In this document: piece after piece, positions 45,985 through 56,048 of the stretch
Numbering within the stretch: position 1 is the first letter of the stretch
Layout: each line of letters opens with the position of its first letter
Assembly (NCBI GenBank): GCA_003134815.1
Contig: PLCO01000029.1
Span: 1 to 64,000, forward strand
Reading direction: 5' to 3'
Source: Acidobacteriaceae bacterium
Lineage (GTDB): Bacteria > Acidobacteriota > Terriglobia > Terriglobales > Acidobacteriaceae
DNA length: 64,000 nt
Notes under the pieces: generated by a model
Told to the model about the DNA's origin: nothing
Seen by the model: the letters and a program-made list of their open reading frames with translations, nothing else
Database searches by the model: none
Translations under genes and position numbers: made by a program

Positions 45985-48900
45985 ATGCTCAAGAATCACC
46001 CATTTAGTTCTTTCGGCATCACCGTTGCCCTCGTAGCAGCGGTGCTGGGGGCTCTGGTCCACGCGCAAGCAACGACGCCGGCGATATTGGCGTACGGTCC
46101 CTTTAACGCAGAATTCCTTGCCGACGGCTCTGGTTTGAACAAGACGCTTTCGCCACTGACATCGCTCGACGGCCTCGCGGCAGTGGCAACAACGATTCAA
46201 GCACCGAATCAGCAGCCAGCGATGCAGGATCCCATCGTGGCAGGGCGCGCTTCGTGGACAATCGCGTTCTGGTTCGAGTCTCCCGAGCCAGCGCAGGGGA
46301 TGATGCTGCTCGCCGGCATTGGCGATCCTGCGGCAGAGGATGCGCGCTTTATTGGTGTGCAAGACAATCGGCTCGGCCTGTGGCTTGGGCGAGCTCAAAA
46401 CGCGGCGGGATTTGTGAGCGGTAATCAGCCGCTCGACGCGCGAAAGTGGCACATGGCTGCCGCGGTGAGCGACGGAGAACATGTGGTTCTGTATGCCGAT
46501 GGCCGGCAGGTGGCTGCGAGCGCGCTTGCCCAGGGCAGCGTTGCGGCGGTTCTGGAGATGGCGCCGCCGCCGTTGACCGACGTCGCCGCCGGCCACTTCG
46601 GCGGCAAGATTGCGTCGTTGAGAATCTATCGTGGAGCACTGACAGCCGAGCAGGTGAAGGCGATTGCCGATGCGCCGCCGGAGTTCAACCTGGCCGCATA
46701 CGAGGAGGCCACGCAGCACTGGCCGGTTCAGACTCGTTCGCAGGCCGGATACAGCGAGCCGCAGGATCCGTCCACGTGGCCGCATGGAAAGGCCGAGATT
46801 CAGAAGCCAGTGGCGAAAGAGCCGACTGCGGCGGACCTGCATTGCCAGTTGACAGGCGATGCCCCGTGGAAACTCGCGGGCGGCTGGAGGCTGGCAGCGG
46901 CGCCGCAAGTGAGCGCAACCGGCGACGAAATTTCCAAATCTGGATTCGACGACAAAGGCTGGATGGTAGCTACGGTGCCGGGAACGGTGCTGACGACGAT
47001 GATCGACCGCGGGCTCTATCCCGATCCCTACTACGGGCTGAACAACCTGGCCATTCCCGAGAGTCTGGCTCGTCAGGATTATTGGTACCGCGTGGAGTTC
47101 AAGACGCCTGCCGCGGCACGTGGACGCAGCCTGACGCTCACTTTTGAAGGCGTGAATTACGCGGCCGAAGTCTGGATGAACGGCAAGAAACTCGGTGGAT
47201 TCGCGGGCGCATTTTTGCGCGGCAAATTCGACGTGACGGATGTTGCCGCCGGCGGCGAAAACGCGCTGGCCGTGCGTGTTTCTCCGCCTCCGCATCCGGG
47301 GATTCCGAACGAGCAGTCGCTCAGGGGTGGTCCCGGCGAGAACGGCGGAATTGAAGTGCTCGACGGGCCGACCTTTTCCGCGACCGAGGGCTGGGACTGG
47401 ATTCCCGGCATTCGCGACCGTGACACGGGCATCTGGCAGGACGTGACGCTGACAGCTACGGGGCCGGTGGAGATCGGCGACCTGAATGTGATTACAACCC
47501 TGCCCAAGCCCGACCGCAGCGAAGCCGACATCGAAATCGAAGCGCCGCTCACCAACACCGGCAACGCCGCGATCGATGGTGAGCTCACGGCCAGCTTCGA
47601 CGACGTCAAGGTCACGAAGCATGTGCATCTGGCTCCGGGGGAGACGGTGATTCGGCTGGAGCCTGCAGAGTTTGCCGGCCTCAAAGTTCAGAATCCTCTG
47701 CTGTGGTGGCCGAATGGGTACGGAGATCCCGTGCTGCACACGCTGAAAGTTTCGCTGGCCGCCGGTGGCAAGGTCAGTGCGGCGAAACAAATCGAGTTCG
47801 GCATGCGAGAGGTGAGCTACGAGATTTCGCTCTTCGATGCGCCGGGAAACCTGCGGCGCGTGGAGGTGCTGCCCAGCCGCACTCACGACGAGGCACTGCC
47901 CCTGATCGACGGGACGCACCAGGGCATCCGGCAAATTTTCGACTGGACGCCGAATCAAGTCCTGCCTGGGCAAACGCTGCCGGACTGGATGCTGCACGCC
48001 TGGGTGCAGACGCTGGAGCCGGGGGCCGCGGATTCGCCGTCGATCCGTCCCGTCGAGGGAGGTTGGCCGGGAACGGACCTGGTGATCAAAGTGAATGGCG
48101 TTCGCATCGCCGCGCGCGGCGGCAACTGGGGCATGGACGACATGCTGAAGCGCGTTAGCACTGCGCATCTCGAACCGTATTTCCGGCTGCATCGCGACGC
48201 GCATGTAAACATGATCCGCAATTGGATGGGCCAGAATACAGAAGAAAGTTTTTACGCGCTCGCAGACAAGTACGGGCTGATGGTGTGGAACGATTTCTGG
48301 GAGTCGACGCAGACTTACAACCTGGAAGCCGAAGACCCAGAGCTGTTTCTAGCGAATGCGCGCGACACGATCCTGCGCTACCGTCATCATCCGTCGATTG
48401 TGGTGTGGTGCGGGCGCAATGAGGGCGTGCCCCAGCCAACGATCAACGAGGGACTTGCGGAACTTGTTCGCACACTCGACCACACGCGCTATTACACGGG
48501 CAGCTCGAACCAGGTAAATCTGCGTAACTCCGGGCCGTATCAATTTCAGCCGCTCGAGACTTATTACCGGATCAACCGCGGATTTAGCGTTGAACTCGGC
48601 ATTCCCAGCGTGCCGACGCTGGAAAGCATGAAGTCATTTATTCCTGAGGCCGACCGCTGGCCGATCAGCGATACCTGGGCATATCACGACTGGCATCAGA
48701 GCGGGAACGGCGCGGTGCAGCCCTACATGGCTCATATGGAGACGGAGTTTGGCGCGCCAACGAGCCTCGAGGATTTCGAGCGCAAGGCACAGATGCTGGA
48801 TTATGTGGGCCATCGCGCCATCTTCGAGGGGTTTGCCGCGCATCTTTGGCAGCCCAACTCTGCACGCATGATCTGGATGACACAACCTTCGTGGCCTAGC

Positions 48901-49572
48901 ATGGAGTGGAATTTTCTAAGCTGGGATTATGATACGCAATCGAGTTTCTACGGAACGCAGAAGGCCTGCGAGCCGGTGCACGCGCAATTGAATTTGTCCG
49001 ATGGCTCGGTGGATCTGATCAACCTGGGCGATGCGCATTCCTATAAAGTGCGAACGCTTGTGGAGAGTCTCGACGGCAAGACGCTAAGCGACCAGACCAG
49101 CCCGGTGCAAGCCGTAGCCGACGATCGCACTGCGGTGGCGAAGCCCGGCCTCGCAAATTTGGCCGCAGGACATACGGTCTTAGTGAGGCTCGCGGTAAGC
49201 GATGCGAATGATGCGCCGGTGAGCGACAACTTCTATTGGTGGGCGGCGGACGAAGCGAGCTATCGCGAGCTGAACTCGCTTCCGCAGGCTACGCTTACGG
49301 CTACTGCGACGTCAGAACCAGCCAACGGTGAACGCGCAGTGACTGTGCGGATCAAGAATACGGGCTCAGCAGCGGCGCTCATGATTAAACTCACGCTCAA
49401 TGACGCCGCGACGGGCCAGCGCATTTTGCCCGCTTACTACAGCGACAACTACGTCTCGCTTTTGCCCGGCGAGGAGCGCACTGTGTCGGTAGCGTTCGCG
49501 GCTAGCGATACAAAGCCTTCGATTGGCCTGCGCGGTTGGAATGCAGCTACTGAGACAATCGCAGTGCAGTAG
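45985..49572 (+). CDS. GH2 exo-beta-glucosaminidase/beta-mannosidase-like enzyme with LamG domain
   Basis: The start is the ATG of MLKNHPFSSFGITVALVA, which begins a signal peptide (cleavage near VHAQA), with AGGATGG upstream; 57 codons before it in frame carry no signal. The 1195-residue protein opens with a LamG/concanavalin-like domain (about 30-210, RASWTIAFWFESPEP). A GH2 sugar-binding domain (YWYRVEFKTPAA; VNYAAEVWMNGKKLGG), an Ig-like domain and the TIM barrel follow. Glu813 in VVWCGRNEG is the expected acid/base and Glu921 in MAHMETEFG the likely nucleophile. The C-terminal WNFLSWDYDTQSSFYGTQKA resembles the CsxA-type branch (exo-beta-D-glucosaminidase), so it could act on chitosan-like or mannan-derived ends. 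A 949-codon frame on the opposite strand is a shadow. Confidence 0.85.
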   Translation: MLKNHPFSSFGITVALVAAVLGALVHAQATTPAILAYGPFNAEFLADGSGLNKTLSPLTSLDGLAAVATTIQAPNQQPAMQDPIVAGRASWTIAFWFESPEPAQGMMLLAGIGDPAAEDARFIGVQDNRLGLWLGRAQNAAGFVSGNQPLDARKWHMAAAVSDGEHVVLYADGRQVAASALAQGSVAAVLEMAPPPLTDVAAGHFGGKIASLRIYRGALTAEQVKAIADAPPEFNLAAYEEATQHWPVQTRSQAGYSEPQDPSTWPHGKAEIQKPVAKEPTAADLHCQLTGDAPWKLAGGWRLAAAPQVSATGDEISKSGFDDKGWMVATVPGTVLTTMIDRGLYPDPYYGLNNLAIPESLARQDYWYRVEFKTPAAARGRSLTLTFEGVNYAAEVWMNGKKLGGFAGAFLRGKFDVTDVAAGGENALAVRVSPPPHPGIPNEQSLRGGPGENGGIEVLDGPTFSATEGWDWIPGIRDRDTGIWQDVTLTATGPVEIGDLNVITTLPKPDRSEADIEIEAPLTNTGNAAIDGELTASFDDVKVTKHVHLAPGETVIRLEPAEFAGLKVQNPLLWWPNGYGDPVLHTLKVSLAAGGKVSAAKQIEFGMREVSYEISLFDAPGNLRRVEVLPSRTHDEALPLIDGTHQGIRQIFDWTPNQVLPGQTLPDWMLHAWVQTLEPGAADSPSIRPVEGGWPGTDLVIKVNGVRIAARGGNWGMDDMLKRVSTAHLEPYFRLHRDAHVNMIRNWMGQNTEESFYALADKYGLMVWNDFWESTQTYNLEAEDPELFLANARDTILRYRHHPSIVVWCGRNEGVPQPTINEGLAELVRTLDHTRYYTGSSNQVNLRNSGPYQFQPLETYYRINRGFSVELGIPSVPTLESMKSFIPEADRWPISDTWAYHDWHQSGNGAVQPYMAHMETEFGAPTSLEDFERKAQMLDYVGHRAIFEGFAAHLWQPNSARMIWMTQPSWPSMEWNFLSWDYDTQSSFYGTQKACEPVHAQLNLSDGSVDLINLGDAHSYKVRTLVESLDGKTLSDQTSPVQAVADDRTAVAKPGLANLAAGHTVLVRLAVSDANDAPVSDNFYWWAADEASYRELNSLPQATLTATATSEPANGERAVTVRIKNTGSAAALMIKLTLNDAATGQRILPAYYSDNYVSLLPGEERTVSVAFAASDTKPSIGLRGWNAATETIAVQ

Positions 49573-49596
49573 CGGAAACGCCTTGTGAAATCGCTT

Positions 49597-50688
49597 TCAA
49601 TGGATGACGAAGGCAGCGCGGTGTTTGCAGCCGCACGAGCGACGGAGCACTATTTCGACGGGTAAAACAATGCGGTTGCCCGTATGCGGCGTTTCACCGC
49701 GCGCGATCCGGTCGAAGAGGAGGTTTGCGGCGACGCGGCCCATCTCCTGCGCGGGCTGGCGAACGACTGTAAGCGGCGGTGAAGTGAATTCTGCCAGGTC
49801 GAAGTCGTCAAAGCCGGCGAATGCAAGATCGGTGGGAATGCGCAGGCCAAGGCGTGAGATCGCCCCAAGAACGTAGCGCGTAACCAAAGTATTCGAGGTG
49901 ACGACCGCGGTCGGCGGAGTGTCGAGCGCCATCTTCGCTTTCAGGATCTGCTCGACGATCTCTTCGGATGTGCAATCGAAGACCGCGCACGACTCAAGCC
50001 CCGCATCCTGCATGGCGCGACGATAGCCAAGAAAGCGCGTGTTGATGGTAAACAGGCTCCTGCTGAGCGCCAGATAGGTGATGTGCCTGTGGCCGTGTTC
50101 AATAAGATGTTCGACGACGCGGCGCGATCCGACAGCGTTCTGCACCAGCACAGTGTCGATGGATGGATCGGAGACCGGGCGATCGAAAGCCACAACCGGC
50201 GTTTTGCCAAAGAGAGCGCGCGTGAGGCGCGAGTTCCTTACGCGGGACGGAATTACCAATAAGCCGTCGACGTGGCGCTGCAGCATCTCATCGACTTCGG
50301 CGAATTCCGTTTCAGGATCTTCGTTGGAGGTGGTGATGATGACTGAATAGCCATGTTCCCGGGCGACAGCGGTGACAGCGTGGGCGCAACTGGCAAAAAA
50401 TGGATCGTAGAGATAGGGAATAATCAGCCCAATCGAATGGCTGCGCTGTCCGCGAAAGGCGCGGGCAAGGACATTGGGACGGTAGTTGAGCTGCTGAATC
50501 GCGGTTTGGACGCGCTGCGTAGTTTCCGCCGAAACGCGAACGGTACCGCTCAACACTCGCGAGACGGTCATGGTGCCCACGCCCGCGAGACGAGCTACGT
50601 CGCTCATGGTGGGCTTTCGATTGACCGCGGCCGCGGCAGCACGCTGCCTGGCTTTATTCACAGGTTGGCCCGTGAGTGATTTTGCCAA
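49597..50688 (-). CDS. LacI-family transcriptional regulator (regulator 1)
   Basis: A 363-residue regulator with an extended basic N-terminus and the LacI-type HTH TMSDVARLAGVGTMTVSRVL (about 28-47). A hinge helix (QLNYRPNVLARAFRG) and a periplasmic-binding-protein-like effector domain (IGLIIPYLYDPFFASCAHAV to VLRRSCGC) follow. The recognition helix reads GTMTVSR, close to that of GntR-type members. It converges on the GH2 gene with 24 bp between the stops and is the nearest candidate to bind the operator at 45876-45889. The C-terminal CGC is common in this family. The effector is unknown, presumably a mono- or disaccharide of the locus. Confidence 0.9.
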   Translation of the reverse strand: MAKSLTGQPVNKARQRAAAAAVNRKPTMSDVARLAGVGTMTVSRVLSGTVRVSAETTQRVQTAIQQLNYRPNVLARAFRGQRSHSIGLIIPYLYDPFFASCAHAVTAVAREHGYSVIITTSNEDPETEFAEVDEMLQRHVDGLLVIPSRVRNSRLTRALFGKTPVVAFDRPVSDPSIDTVLVQNAVGSRRVVEHLIEHGHRHITYLALSRSLFTINTRFLGYRRAMQDAGLESCAVFDCTSEEIVEQILKAKMALDTPPTAVVTSNTLVTRYVLGAISRLGLRIPTDLAFAGFDDFDLAEFTSPPLTVVRQPAQEMGRVAANLLFDRIARGETPHTGNRIVLPVEIVLRRSCGCKHRAAFVIH

Positions 50689-50949
50689 TTCGATGACTCC
50701 AGGAACAGCTTGCCTTTTTTCGCCCTGGCCGAGCTCTCGAATTTGAGGATAGGGCGGTCCTGCAGCTCTTTGGTCAGGCTGCGATTTCGTCTTATGGACC
50801 GAACAAGCTCAGCAATAGAATCGATTGCCGCATGTTAGCGGCCAAAGCAGGACTATAGCAGTCTGTATGTGGCGAAGGCAATGAAATATGGGGTTTGGGA
50901 GAACATTCTTATGCGGGTTTCGTTCACCGAAGGGGATTTTTTCGCGCCT

Positions 50950-52020
50950 TCAATTGCGCCTGCCTCGCATGAGCTTCTCGGATGGCGGACAAGTCGACTC
51001 GCGAATGACCAGTTCCGGCAGAACGGGCAACATGTGCGGAACCGCGGCCTCGCCGCGAACCCGCTGCAAAAGAGCGCGAGCGGCGATTGTGCCCATTTGA
51101 TGAAGCGGTTGGCGGATTGTGGTGATGCTGGGATTATGAAAGGCCGCGCTCTGGATGTCGTCGAAACCCACCACGGAGATGTCTTCAGGAACGCGCCGCC
51201 CATGGTCACGAAAGGCGCGAATAGCGCCTATGGCGGCGATATCGTCGTAGCAAACGAGGGCTGTGAAGGTGACCTTGCGGTTGAGCAACTCGCATGCGGG
51301 CCCGTACCCAAGTTCCGGCGTGGAAACCAGAAGTTTGAGCTGAACCGTTAACTCGGGTTGCACCGCAATGCCGAATTCTTTAGCCAATTCTTTGAGACAA
51401 TCCCAACGGTCGGCGGCGTCAGAGCTGTGACTGCCGCCGCGCATGAAGGCGATTCTGCGGTGACCGAGCTGGTAGAGGTGGCGCAAAGTGAGTTCCGCCG
51501 CTCTTCGCTGATCGAGCACCACATTGGTGATTCCCGGAATTTCGCGATGACCGGCGACCGCGACCGCCGGAATTTTGAAGCGATGCTGCAGCACGGTGTC
51601 GATCAGGATGAATCCCTCGACCGAGCGCTCCATGAGCATGCGCGGGTACTCTTCAATCAAGTCGGGCTTGCGGCGATGGCTGGCGGTCAGGTAAAAATAG
51701 CCCTCTTCGATGAGAGATTCTTCGACGCCGGTAAGTACCTGCGCGGAATAGCTGTCACTTAGCTCGGGCACTAACACGCCGATGGAAAAGGTTTGCCGCT
51801 TGCGCAGGGAGCGCGCGTAAAAACTCGGGCGGTAATCGAACTTCGCGGCGGCTGTCTTCACGCGGTCCCGGGTTTCCTGCGGAATCGCGCGAACACCGGG
51901 CGCATCATTCAGTACGAGGGAGATGGTGGCCGGCGACAAATCGAGGTATTCACCCAGAATACGCAGGCTGACTGGCTGTCCTGGCTTCGGCTCGCGCCCC
52001 GATTTCGTCTTTCTGACCAT
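50950..52020 (-). CDS. LacI-family transcriptional regulator (regulator 2)
   Basis: A 356-residue regulator with HTH VSLRILGEYLDLSPATISLV (about 17-36), hinge (KFDYRPSFYARSLRKR) and sugar-binding domain (IGVLVPELSDSYSAQVLTGVEES ... VVGFDDIQSAAFHNPSITTIRQP, in two lobes). The recognition helix carries SPATISLVLND, where most family members have an Arg instead of Leu in S-R-V-L, so its operator may differ from regulator 1. It lies 31 bases downstream of the symporter gene on the same strand and is likely part of the GH9-symporter-regulator operon. Effector unknown; a cello-oligosaccharide fits the context. Confidence 0.9.
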   Translation of the reverse strand: MVRKTKSGREPKPGQPVSLRILGEYLDLSPATISLVLNDAPGVRAIPQETRDRVKTAAAKFDYRPSFYARSLRKRQTFSIGVLVPELSDSYSAQVLTGVEESLIEEGYFYLTASHRRKPDLIEEYPRMLMERSVEGFILIDTVLQHRFKIPAVAVAGHREIPGITNVVLDQRRAAELTLRHLYQLGHRRIAFMRGGSHSSDAADRWDCLKELAKEFGIAVQPELTVQLKLLVSTPELGYGPACELLNRKVTFTALVCYDDIAAIGAIRAFRDHGRRVPEDISVVGFDDIQSAAFHNPSITTIRQPLHQMGTIAARALLQRVRGEAAVPHMLPVLPELVIRESTCPPSEKLMRGRRN

Positions 52021-52051
52021 TTATCTACTCTTCTAACAAGTTTCGAGAGAC

Positions 52052-53932
52052 TCAGGAGGAGGAATGCGGGGAAGCGGCGGCCTTGTCCGTCTCGACTTCG
52101 CGGCGCTCCAAGTGGTCGTACCAAGTGAACTTGAGAATCGCCGACGTGGCCAGAACGATGGCCAGGGTGATGGCGGCGCGGCGGAGTTCCCAGATGACAA
52201 CATACATAGGAAGCACAACCAATGCGACCTGCCATACGATCCCGACCGCGACATTGAACATGTCGCGCATGAAATCTTCGTTGCGCTTGAAGGCGGGATC
52301 CTCGGCAAGCACTTTGCGGTAGACGGGACCCCACAATCCCCATGGCCGAACTCGACGATAAAAGTCCTTGAGTACTTCGTCGTCTTCGGGCCTGGTGAGC
52401 AGGGTACCGGCGAAGCATCCGATGACCGAGAGAACGAGCACCAGCGGAAAAACGATCGAGACATCCATATTGATGGAATAGGTCGTCAACAGGTGCTGCA
52501 CGAACGGAACCTTCGCGGCGACAGGCGGCAGCGCGAGCGCAGATACGATTCCGGTTACCATGCCCCAGAAGTAGCCGTAGCCGTTAAAGCGCCACCAGTA
52601 CCACTTGAGGACGTTGGACGCTGTGTATCCTCCCCAAAGACCGGAAACGATCCAAACGACGACGGCGTTGACCGAGGTCACATTCCACCCGATGAGGACA
52701 CCGATGACGACGACGACAAATGAAGCGAGATAGCTCAGGCGGACATAAGTGCGCGGCGGAGCGTCGGGGCGGATGTAGCGCTTATAGATGTCGTTGACGA
52801 AGTAGGGCGGCGCGGCATTTACCGTCGCGGCAAAATTGGCCATAAAGGCGGCGAGCAGTCCAGAGATCAGGAATCCGAGCAGGCCGACCGGCACGAAGCG
52901 CGCCAAGGCGTACGGCAGAACCAGCTCAAAGTCCATGTTGGAGCCCATGGCGCGGATGTTGTCGCTGAAAAACACAGCGGCCAGAATGGCGAGGCCGGCG
53001 GTAAGAAAATAGCGCGGGAACGTGAGAACGATGTTAACCCACGCGCTCATCATGGATGCTTCGCGGGGATTTTTAGAGGAAAGTATGCGCTGCATATCGT
53101 AATTCGGCGCCGGTCCCGCGGCAGAGATGAGAACGCCCTTGAAGAAAAGCATCATGACGAAGAAGCCAAAGAGGCCATAGCCGTCCTGCGCGATGCGCGT
53201 GCCGGTGGCCGGGATGAGCGTCGACCAGTCGAGATTCAAGTGCCAACCGAAGAACACGTTGTCCCATCCGGCAGGGACAAATTTGTGCAGAACTCCTGGC
53301 GCCACGCGGCGCATGGCGATGATGCCCACCGCAAAGGACGCGATGGAAAGCACGCAGAATTGCACTACCTCCGTTATCACCACGCTGATCATGCCGCCCT
53401 TGATGACGTAGATGGCCGTGATGGCAACCAGAATCAACGCGTACTGGTTCGGCGAGAGATGCCATGGAAGAAACGTGGCAGCAAATTTACCGATCCCCTT
53501 GAAGCCGTAGCTGAAAAATCCGATGATGCTGATAAACGCATAGAGAACAACGATGAGGTGCGACAACTGTGCGCCGCGTCCTGTGCCGAAGCGCGTCTTG
53601 ATCCACTCCGCGCCGGTCATGACTCGCGAGCGGCGCAACCACGCTGAAAGGTAGACCATGAGAAAGACCTGGTTGAAGGTCGGCCAGAGCCATGGAATCC
53701 ACACACTCTTCAAGCCATAGACGAACATCCAATACACCAGCAACATGGTGCCGCTGATGTCGAACATGCCCGATGCATTGGAAAGGCCCAGGACATACCA
53801 CGGCATCTTGTTGCCGCCCAAAAAGTACGCGGTCATGTCGCGCGAGGCGTAGTGGGATACCCAATAGCCCACGAGAACTGTGCCGATCATGTACGCGAGA
53901 ATGATGCCAACGTCCAACGGTTGTAAGTGCAT
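52052..53932 (-). CDS. Sodium:solute symporter (SSS family)
   Basis: A 626-residue inner-membrane transporter with about 13-14 hydrophobic segments spread from residue 8 to 590. The SSS-type core is visible: GYWVSHYASRDMTAYFLGG near the start, MFDISGTMLLVYWMF in the first helical repeat, and ALILVAITAIYVIKGGMISV. FLISGLLAAFMANFAATVNAA lies in the core helices that line the sodium site. The C-terminal helices and a hydrophilic loop with RPEDDEVLKDFYRRVRPWG end in a charged tail. It sits between the GH9 and regulator genes on one strand (91 bp and 31 bp gaps). Substrate is probably glucose, cellobiose or another plant-wall sugar, inferred from the neighbours. The SSS family also carries amino acids and other solutes. 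Confidence 0.88.
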   Translation of the reverse strand: MHLQPLDVGIILAYMIGTVLVGYWVSHYASRDMTAYFLGGNKMPWYVLGLSNASGMFDISGTMLLVYWMFVYGLKSVWIPWLWPTFNQVFLMVYLSAWLRRSRVMTGAEWIKTRFGTGRGAQLSHLIVVLYAFISIIGFFSYGFKGIGKFAATFLPWHLSPNQYALILVAITAIYVIKGGMISVVITEVVQFCVLSIASFAVGIIAMRRVAPGVLHKFVPAGWDNVFFGWHLNLDWSTLIPATGTRIAQDGYGLFGFFVMMLFFKGVLISAAGPAPNYDMQRILSSKNPREASMMSAWVNIVLTFPRYFLTAGLAILAAVFFSDNIRAMGSNMDFELVLPYALARFVPVGLLGFLISGLLAAFMANFAATVNAAPPYFVNDIYKRYIRPDAPPRTYVRLSYLASFVVVVIGVLIGWNVTSVNAVVVWIVSGLWGGYTASNVLKWYWWRFNGYGYFWGMVTGIVSALALPPVAAKVPFVQHLLTTYSINMDVSIVFPLVLVLSVIGCFAGTLLTRPEDDEVLKDFYRRVRPWGLWGPVYRKVLAEDPAFKRNEDFMRDMFNVAVGIVWQVALVVLPMYVVIWELRRAAITLAIVLATSAILKFTWYDHLERREVETDKAAASPHSSS

Positions 53933-54023
53933 TCAGACTCCGAGTTCATTCGTCAACTGTTGTTTCCCGATCTCCTGCCGCGCGCTTGCGAATGCGGCGA
54001 GTGAAGCTCGGGCATAAAGTCTG

Positions 54024-55802
54024 TTAGTGCAAGTGCCCTGCTAACAAGAAGACCAAAGTTGCCTGCCAGTTGATGGCGATCTCATTGCTGGCGTACGAGG
54101 CCGTCTGGTCGGCATAGTCCTTTTCCGGAGGCAGGCCCGCGGGCAATGCCGCCAGCACGGAATCCTGGCGTCCGGCATTCGGTCCTCCAGACATTAGTCC
54201 CGGCCAGGGCCCCGGTTGCTCGCCAGAACCGCTGGGCCGGTGGTGCGGATGCAGGACCGAATGCTCGCCTACCTGCGTAACCCACGAGAGCGAGAACGTG
54301 TTCCGCCCGAGAAGATAGTGCAAATCGTCGCTCGCTGTATTTACAAAGTCACGATTCGGCGCAATTACGTTGGCGATCATCAGGTCCATGCCATACTGGG
54401 CGGCGATCCCGTTCGAGCCCCACCTGAAATCCTTCGGCTTGAGACTCACGTGATAAGGATTAGCGGCAGTCGCGCTAACGATGGTGCGCGCCGCGGCCAA
54501 CATTCGATTGCGAATCGCCGCCTGCGCGTCGGCGTTGGCGTCTTTGCGCCGCGAAAGAGCGTAGCTTCGCAGCGCCATGGGCCCCATAGAGCTCCAGCCT
54601 TCTGTGGCCGGCGAGTCGAGACCAGGAAGATACGCAGCATAGTTATTGAGAAAAAATTGGTGGTAAGCAGTGTCGCCTGTCGTGCGCCAAAGTTCCGCCG
54701 ACGCCCAAAGCCGTTCGTCTGAGCAGTTGGAATCGCCGTACTCACCGGTTGAAATGCCGGGCGGATTACGGAAAGTCACGTTCGGATATTTTTCGGCCCA
54801 TTGCCACGCACGGCGAGCTGCATCAAGCGCCCGAGCGGCAAACACCGCATCGTATGGTATGTAGACGCGCGCCGCAATCGCGGCTACCGCAGCCAGATCG
54901 GCAGTGGCGCAAGTGCCTTTAAACGGCGCCGAGCCAGTGCCGATGACCTCGCTTGGCAGCGTGTCCTTTTCAGGTGCGATGAACTTGGGAAAGTGAACGC
55001 TGGTCTGTTTGTGCCATGCGCCTCCGTCGGTGTCCTGCATCTTGAGCATCCATTCCAGGTTCCAGCGGATTTCGTTGAGGATGTCTGGAGTTCCATTGCC
55101 GGTTTCGGGAATCCTGAGTTGAATTGGCTTGAGATTCGGCGAGTAGATCTCCCAGGTCCATAGCAGCGTACCCGTTGCGATGCCCGAGTTGACCATGTAA
55201 CGGCCATAGTCGCCGGCATCGTGCCACCCGCCGATGTTGTCGCGGGGTCCGGACGCGCCCGAGCTGGGATGAAACTCGCCGTGCAGGTGACAGGCGGGAT
55301 GGGAATATCCGGGAAACTCCGGCCCGAGATCGACGGCCGTTCCGCAGCGCTGGCCGTAAAACCCACGCATGGCCAGGTAGTAAGCGCGCTTGAATACATT
55401 GCTGCCAACGACGAAGGTCCAGCTCTTTCCTACCCCAGGAACATAAACGTAGTAAGTACCTGCCTGCCGCAGTTGGGAAAAGTCCGCTGCCTGAACGGTG
55501 TCGCCTGAAAGTGGATCGGTTGCGGCCGGTCCGAGAGCTCCACTAAGAACCGCCTTCCCATCGCTTGAACGCCTGACCTCAAAGGTTCTCGCCGGACTCG
55601 CGACAAGGGCGATTTTGGGCTCGCCGGCAAGGTAGCCCACCTGGTCCAACTTGATCGCCAGGGTCGGATTCTTGGTCGCATGAACGAGACAACCGGGATA
55701 GAGAGCCAGGCCGGAGACGAATAGAAGCAAGCGCCGGACGCGACCGCCGCGGGGTGTTCGAGGCTTCCAGATTAATGAAGGCGAACTATCTTTTTTTCGC
55801 AT
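54024..55802 (-). CDS. GH9 endoglucanase (cellulase)
   Basis: Secreted hydrolase for beta-1,4-glucan. An N-terminal signal segment with a long basic head ([20 protein letters not shown], hydrophobic part about 23-40) precedes an Ig-like CelD_N domain (about 46-130, [20 protein letters not shown]). The GH9 (alpha/alpha)6 barrel follows. The catalytic base region is [13 protein letters not shown] with Asp195 and Asp198; the acid is Glu574 in [12 protein letters not shown]. The conserved [10 protein letters not shown] lies before it. It begins the operon GH9-symporter-LacI regulator and is divergent from cellobiose phosphorylase, which would use its products. The lipobox-like YPGC near residue 38 is not canonical, so lipidation is doubtful. 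Confidence 0.9.
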   Translation of the reverse strand: MRKKDSSPSLIWKPRTPRGGRVRRLLLFVSGLALYPGCLVHATKNPTLAIKLDQVGYLAGEPKIALVASPARTFEVRRSSDGKAVLSGALGPAATDPLSGDTVQAADFSQLRQAGTYYVYVPGVGKSWTFVVGSNVFKRAYYLAMRGFYGQRCGTAVDLGPEFPGYSHPACHLHGEFHPSSGASGPRDNIGGWHDAGDYGRYMVNSGIATGTLLWTWEIYSPNLKPIQLRIPETGNGTPDILNEIRWNLEWMLKMQDTDGGAWHKQTSVHFPKFIAPEKDTLPSEVIGTGSAPFKGTCATADLAAVAAIAARVYIPYDAVFAARALDAARRAWQWAEKYPNVTFRNPPGISTGEYGDSNCSDERLWASAELWRTTGDTAYHQFFLNNYAAYLPGLDSPATEGWSSMGPMALRSYALSRRKDANADAQAAIRNRMLAAARTIVSATAANPYHVSLKPKDFRWGSNGIAAQYGMDLMIANVIAPNRDFVNTASDDLHYLLGRNTFSLSWVTQVGEHSVLHPHHRPSGSGEQPGPWPGLMSGGPNAGRQDSVLAALPAGLPPEKDYADQTASYASNEIAINWQATLVFLLAGHLH

Positions 55803-55903
55803 GAGCCAGGAGCTTCGGGTGAAAAGACGGATCAGTCTCTCACATCCTCACGCACTGCGGCAACGGATTCCTTTGCTCGGGCGAAGCGCTCGCGGAAAAA
55901 GTC

Positions 55904-55933
55904 TTGTTGCGGTTCCGCCGATTCGGCTATAAT
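55904..55933 (+). promoter_or_regulatory. Sigma-70-type promoter of cellobiose phosphorylase
   Basis: TTGTTG (55904-55909), an 18-base spacer and a perfect TATAAT (55928-55933) are seen. The start would be near 55940 and the leader about 110 bases. It lies in the 246-bp region shared with the divergent GH9 gene. Confidence 0.55.
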
Positions 55934-56048
55934 CGCGCTTCGCCGACAACCATGCCGGATCAGCCCCTGCAAAATCGTTTCAGTGAATACTGAGAAAAGT
56001 GCAGAAATCGCTTGCTTCAAGCGCCCCGGGTCAGAAAAGGAATTGACG

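Noticed and set aside
45355-48204. 949-codon open frame on the minus strand
   Set aside because: It lies opposite the GH2 gene and the 5' half of the ROK gene, is rich in Arg and His with no domain resemblance, and is explained by GC-rich codon positions of the real genes.
55967-55984. A TGCAAAATCGTTTCA box in the cellobiose phosphorylase leader as an operator
   Set aside because: Only about half of the positions are symmetric, so it is not better than chance for an AT-rich stretch.
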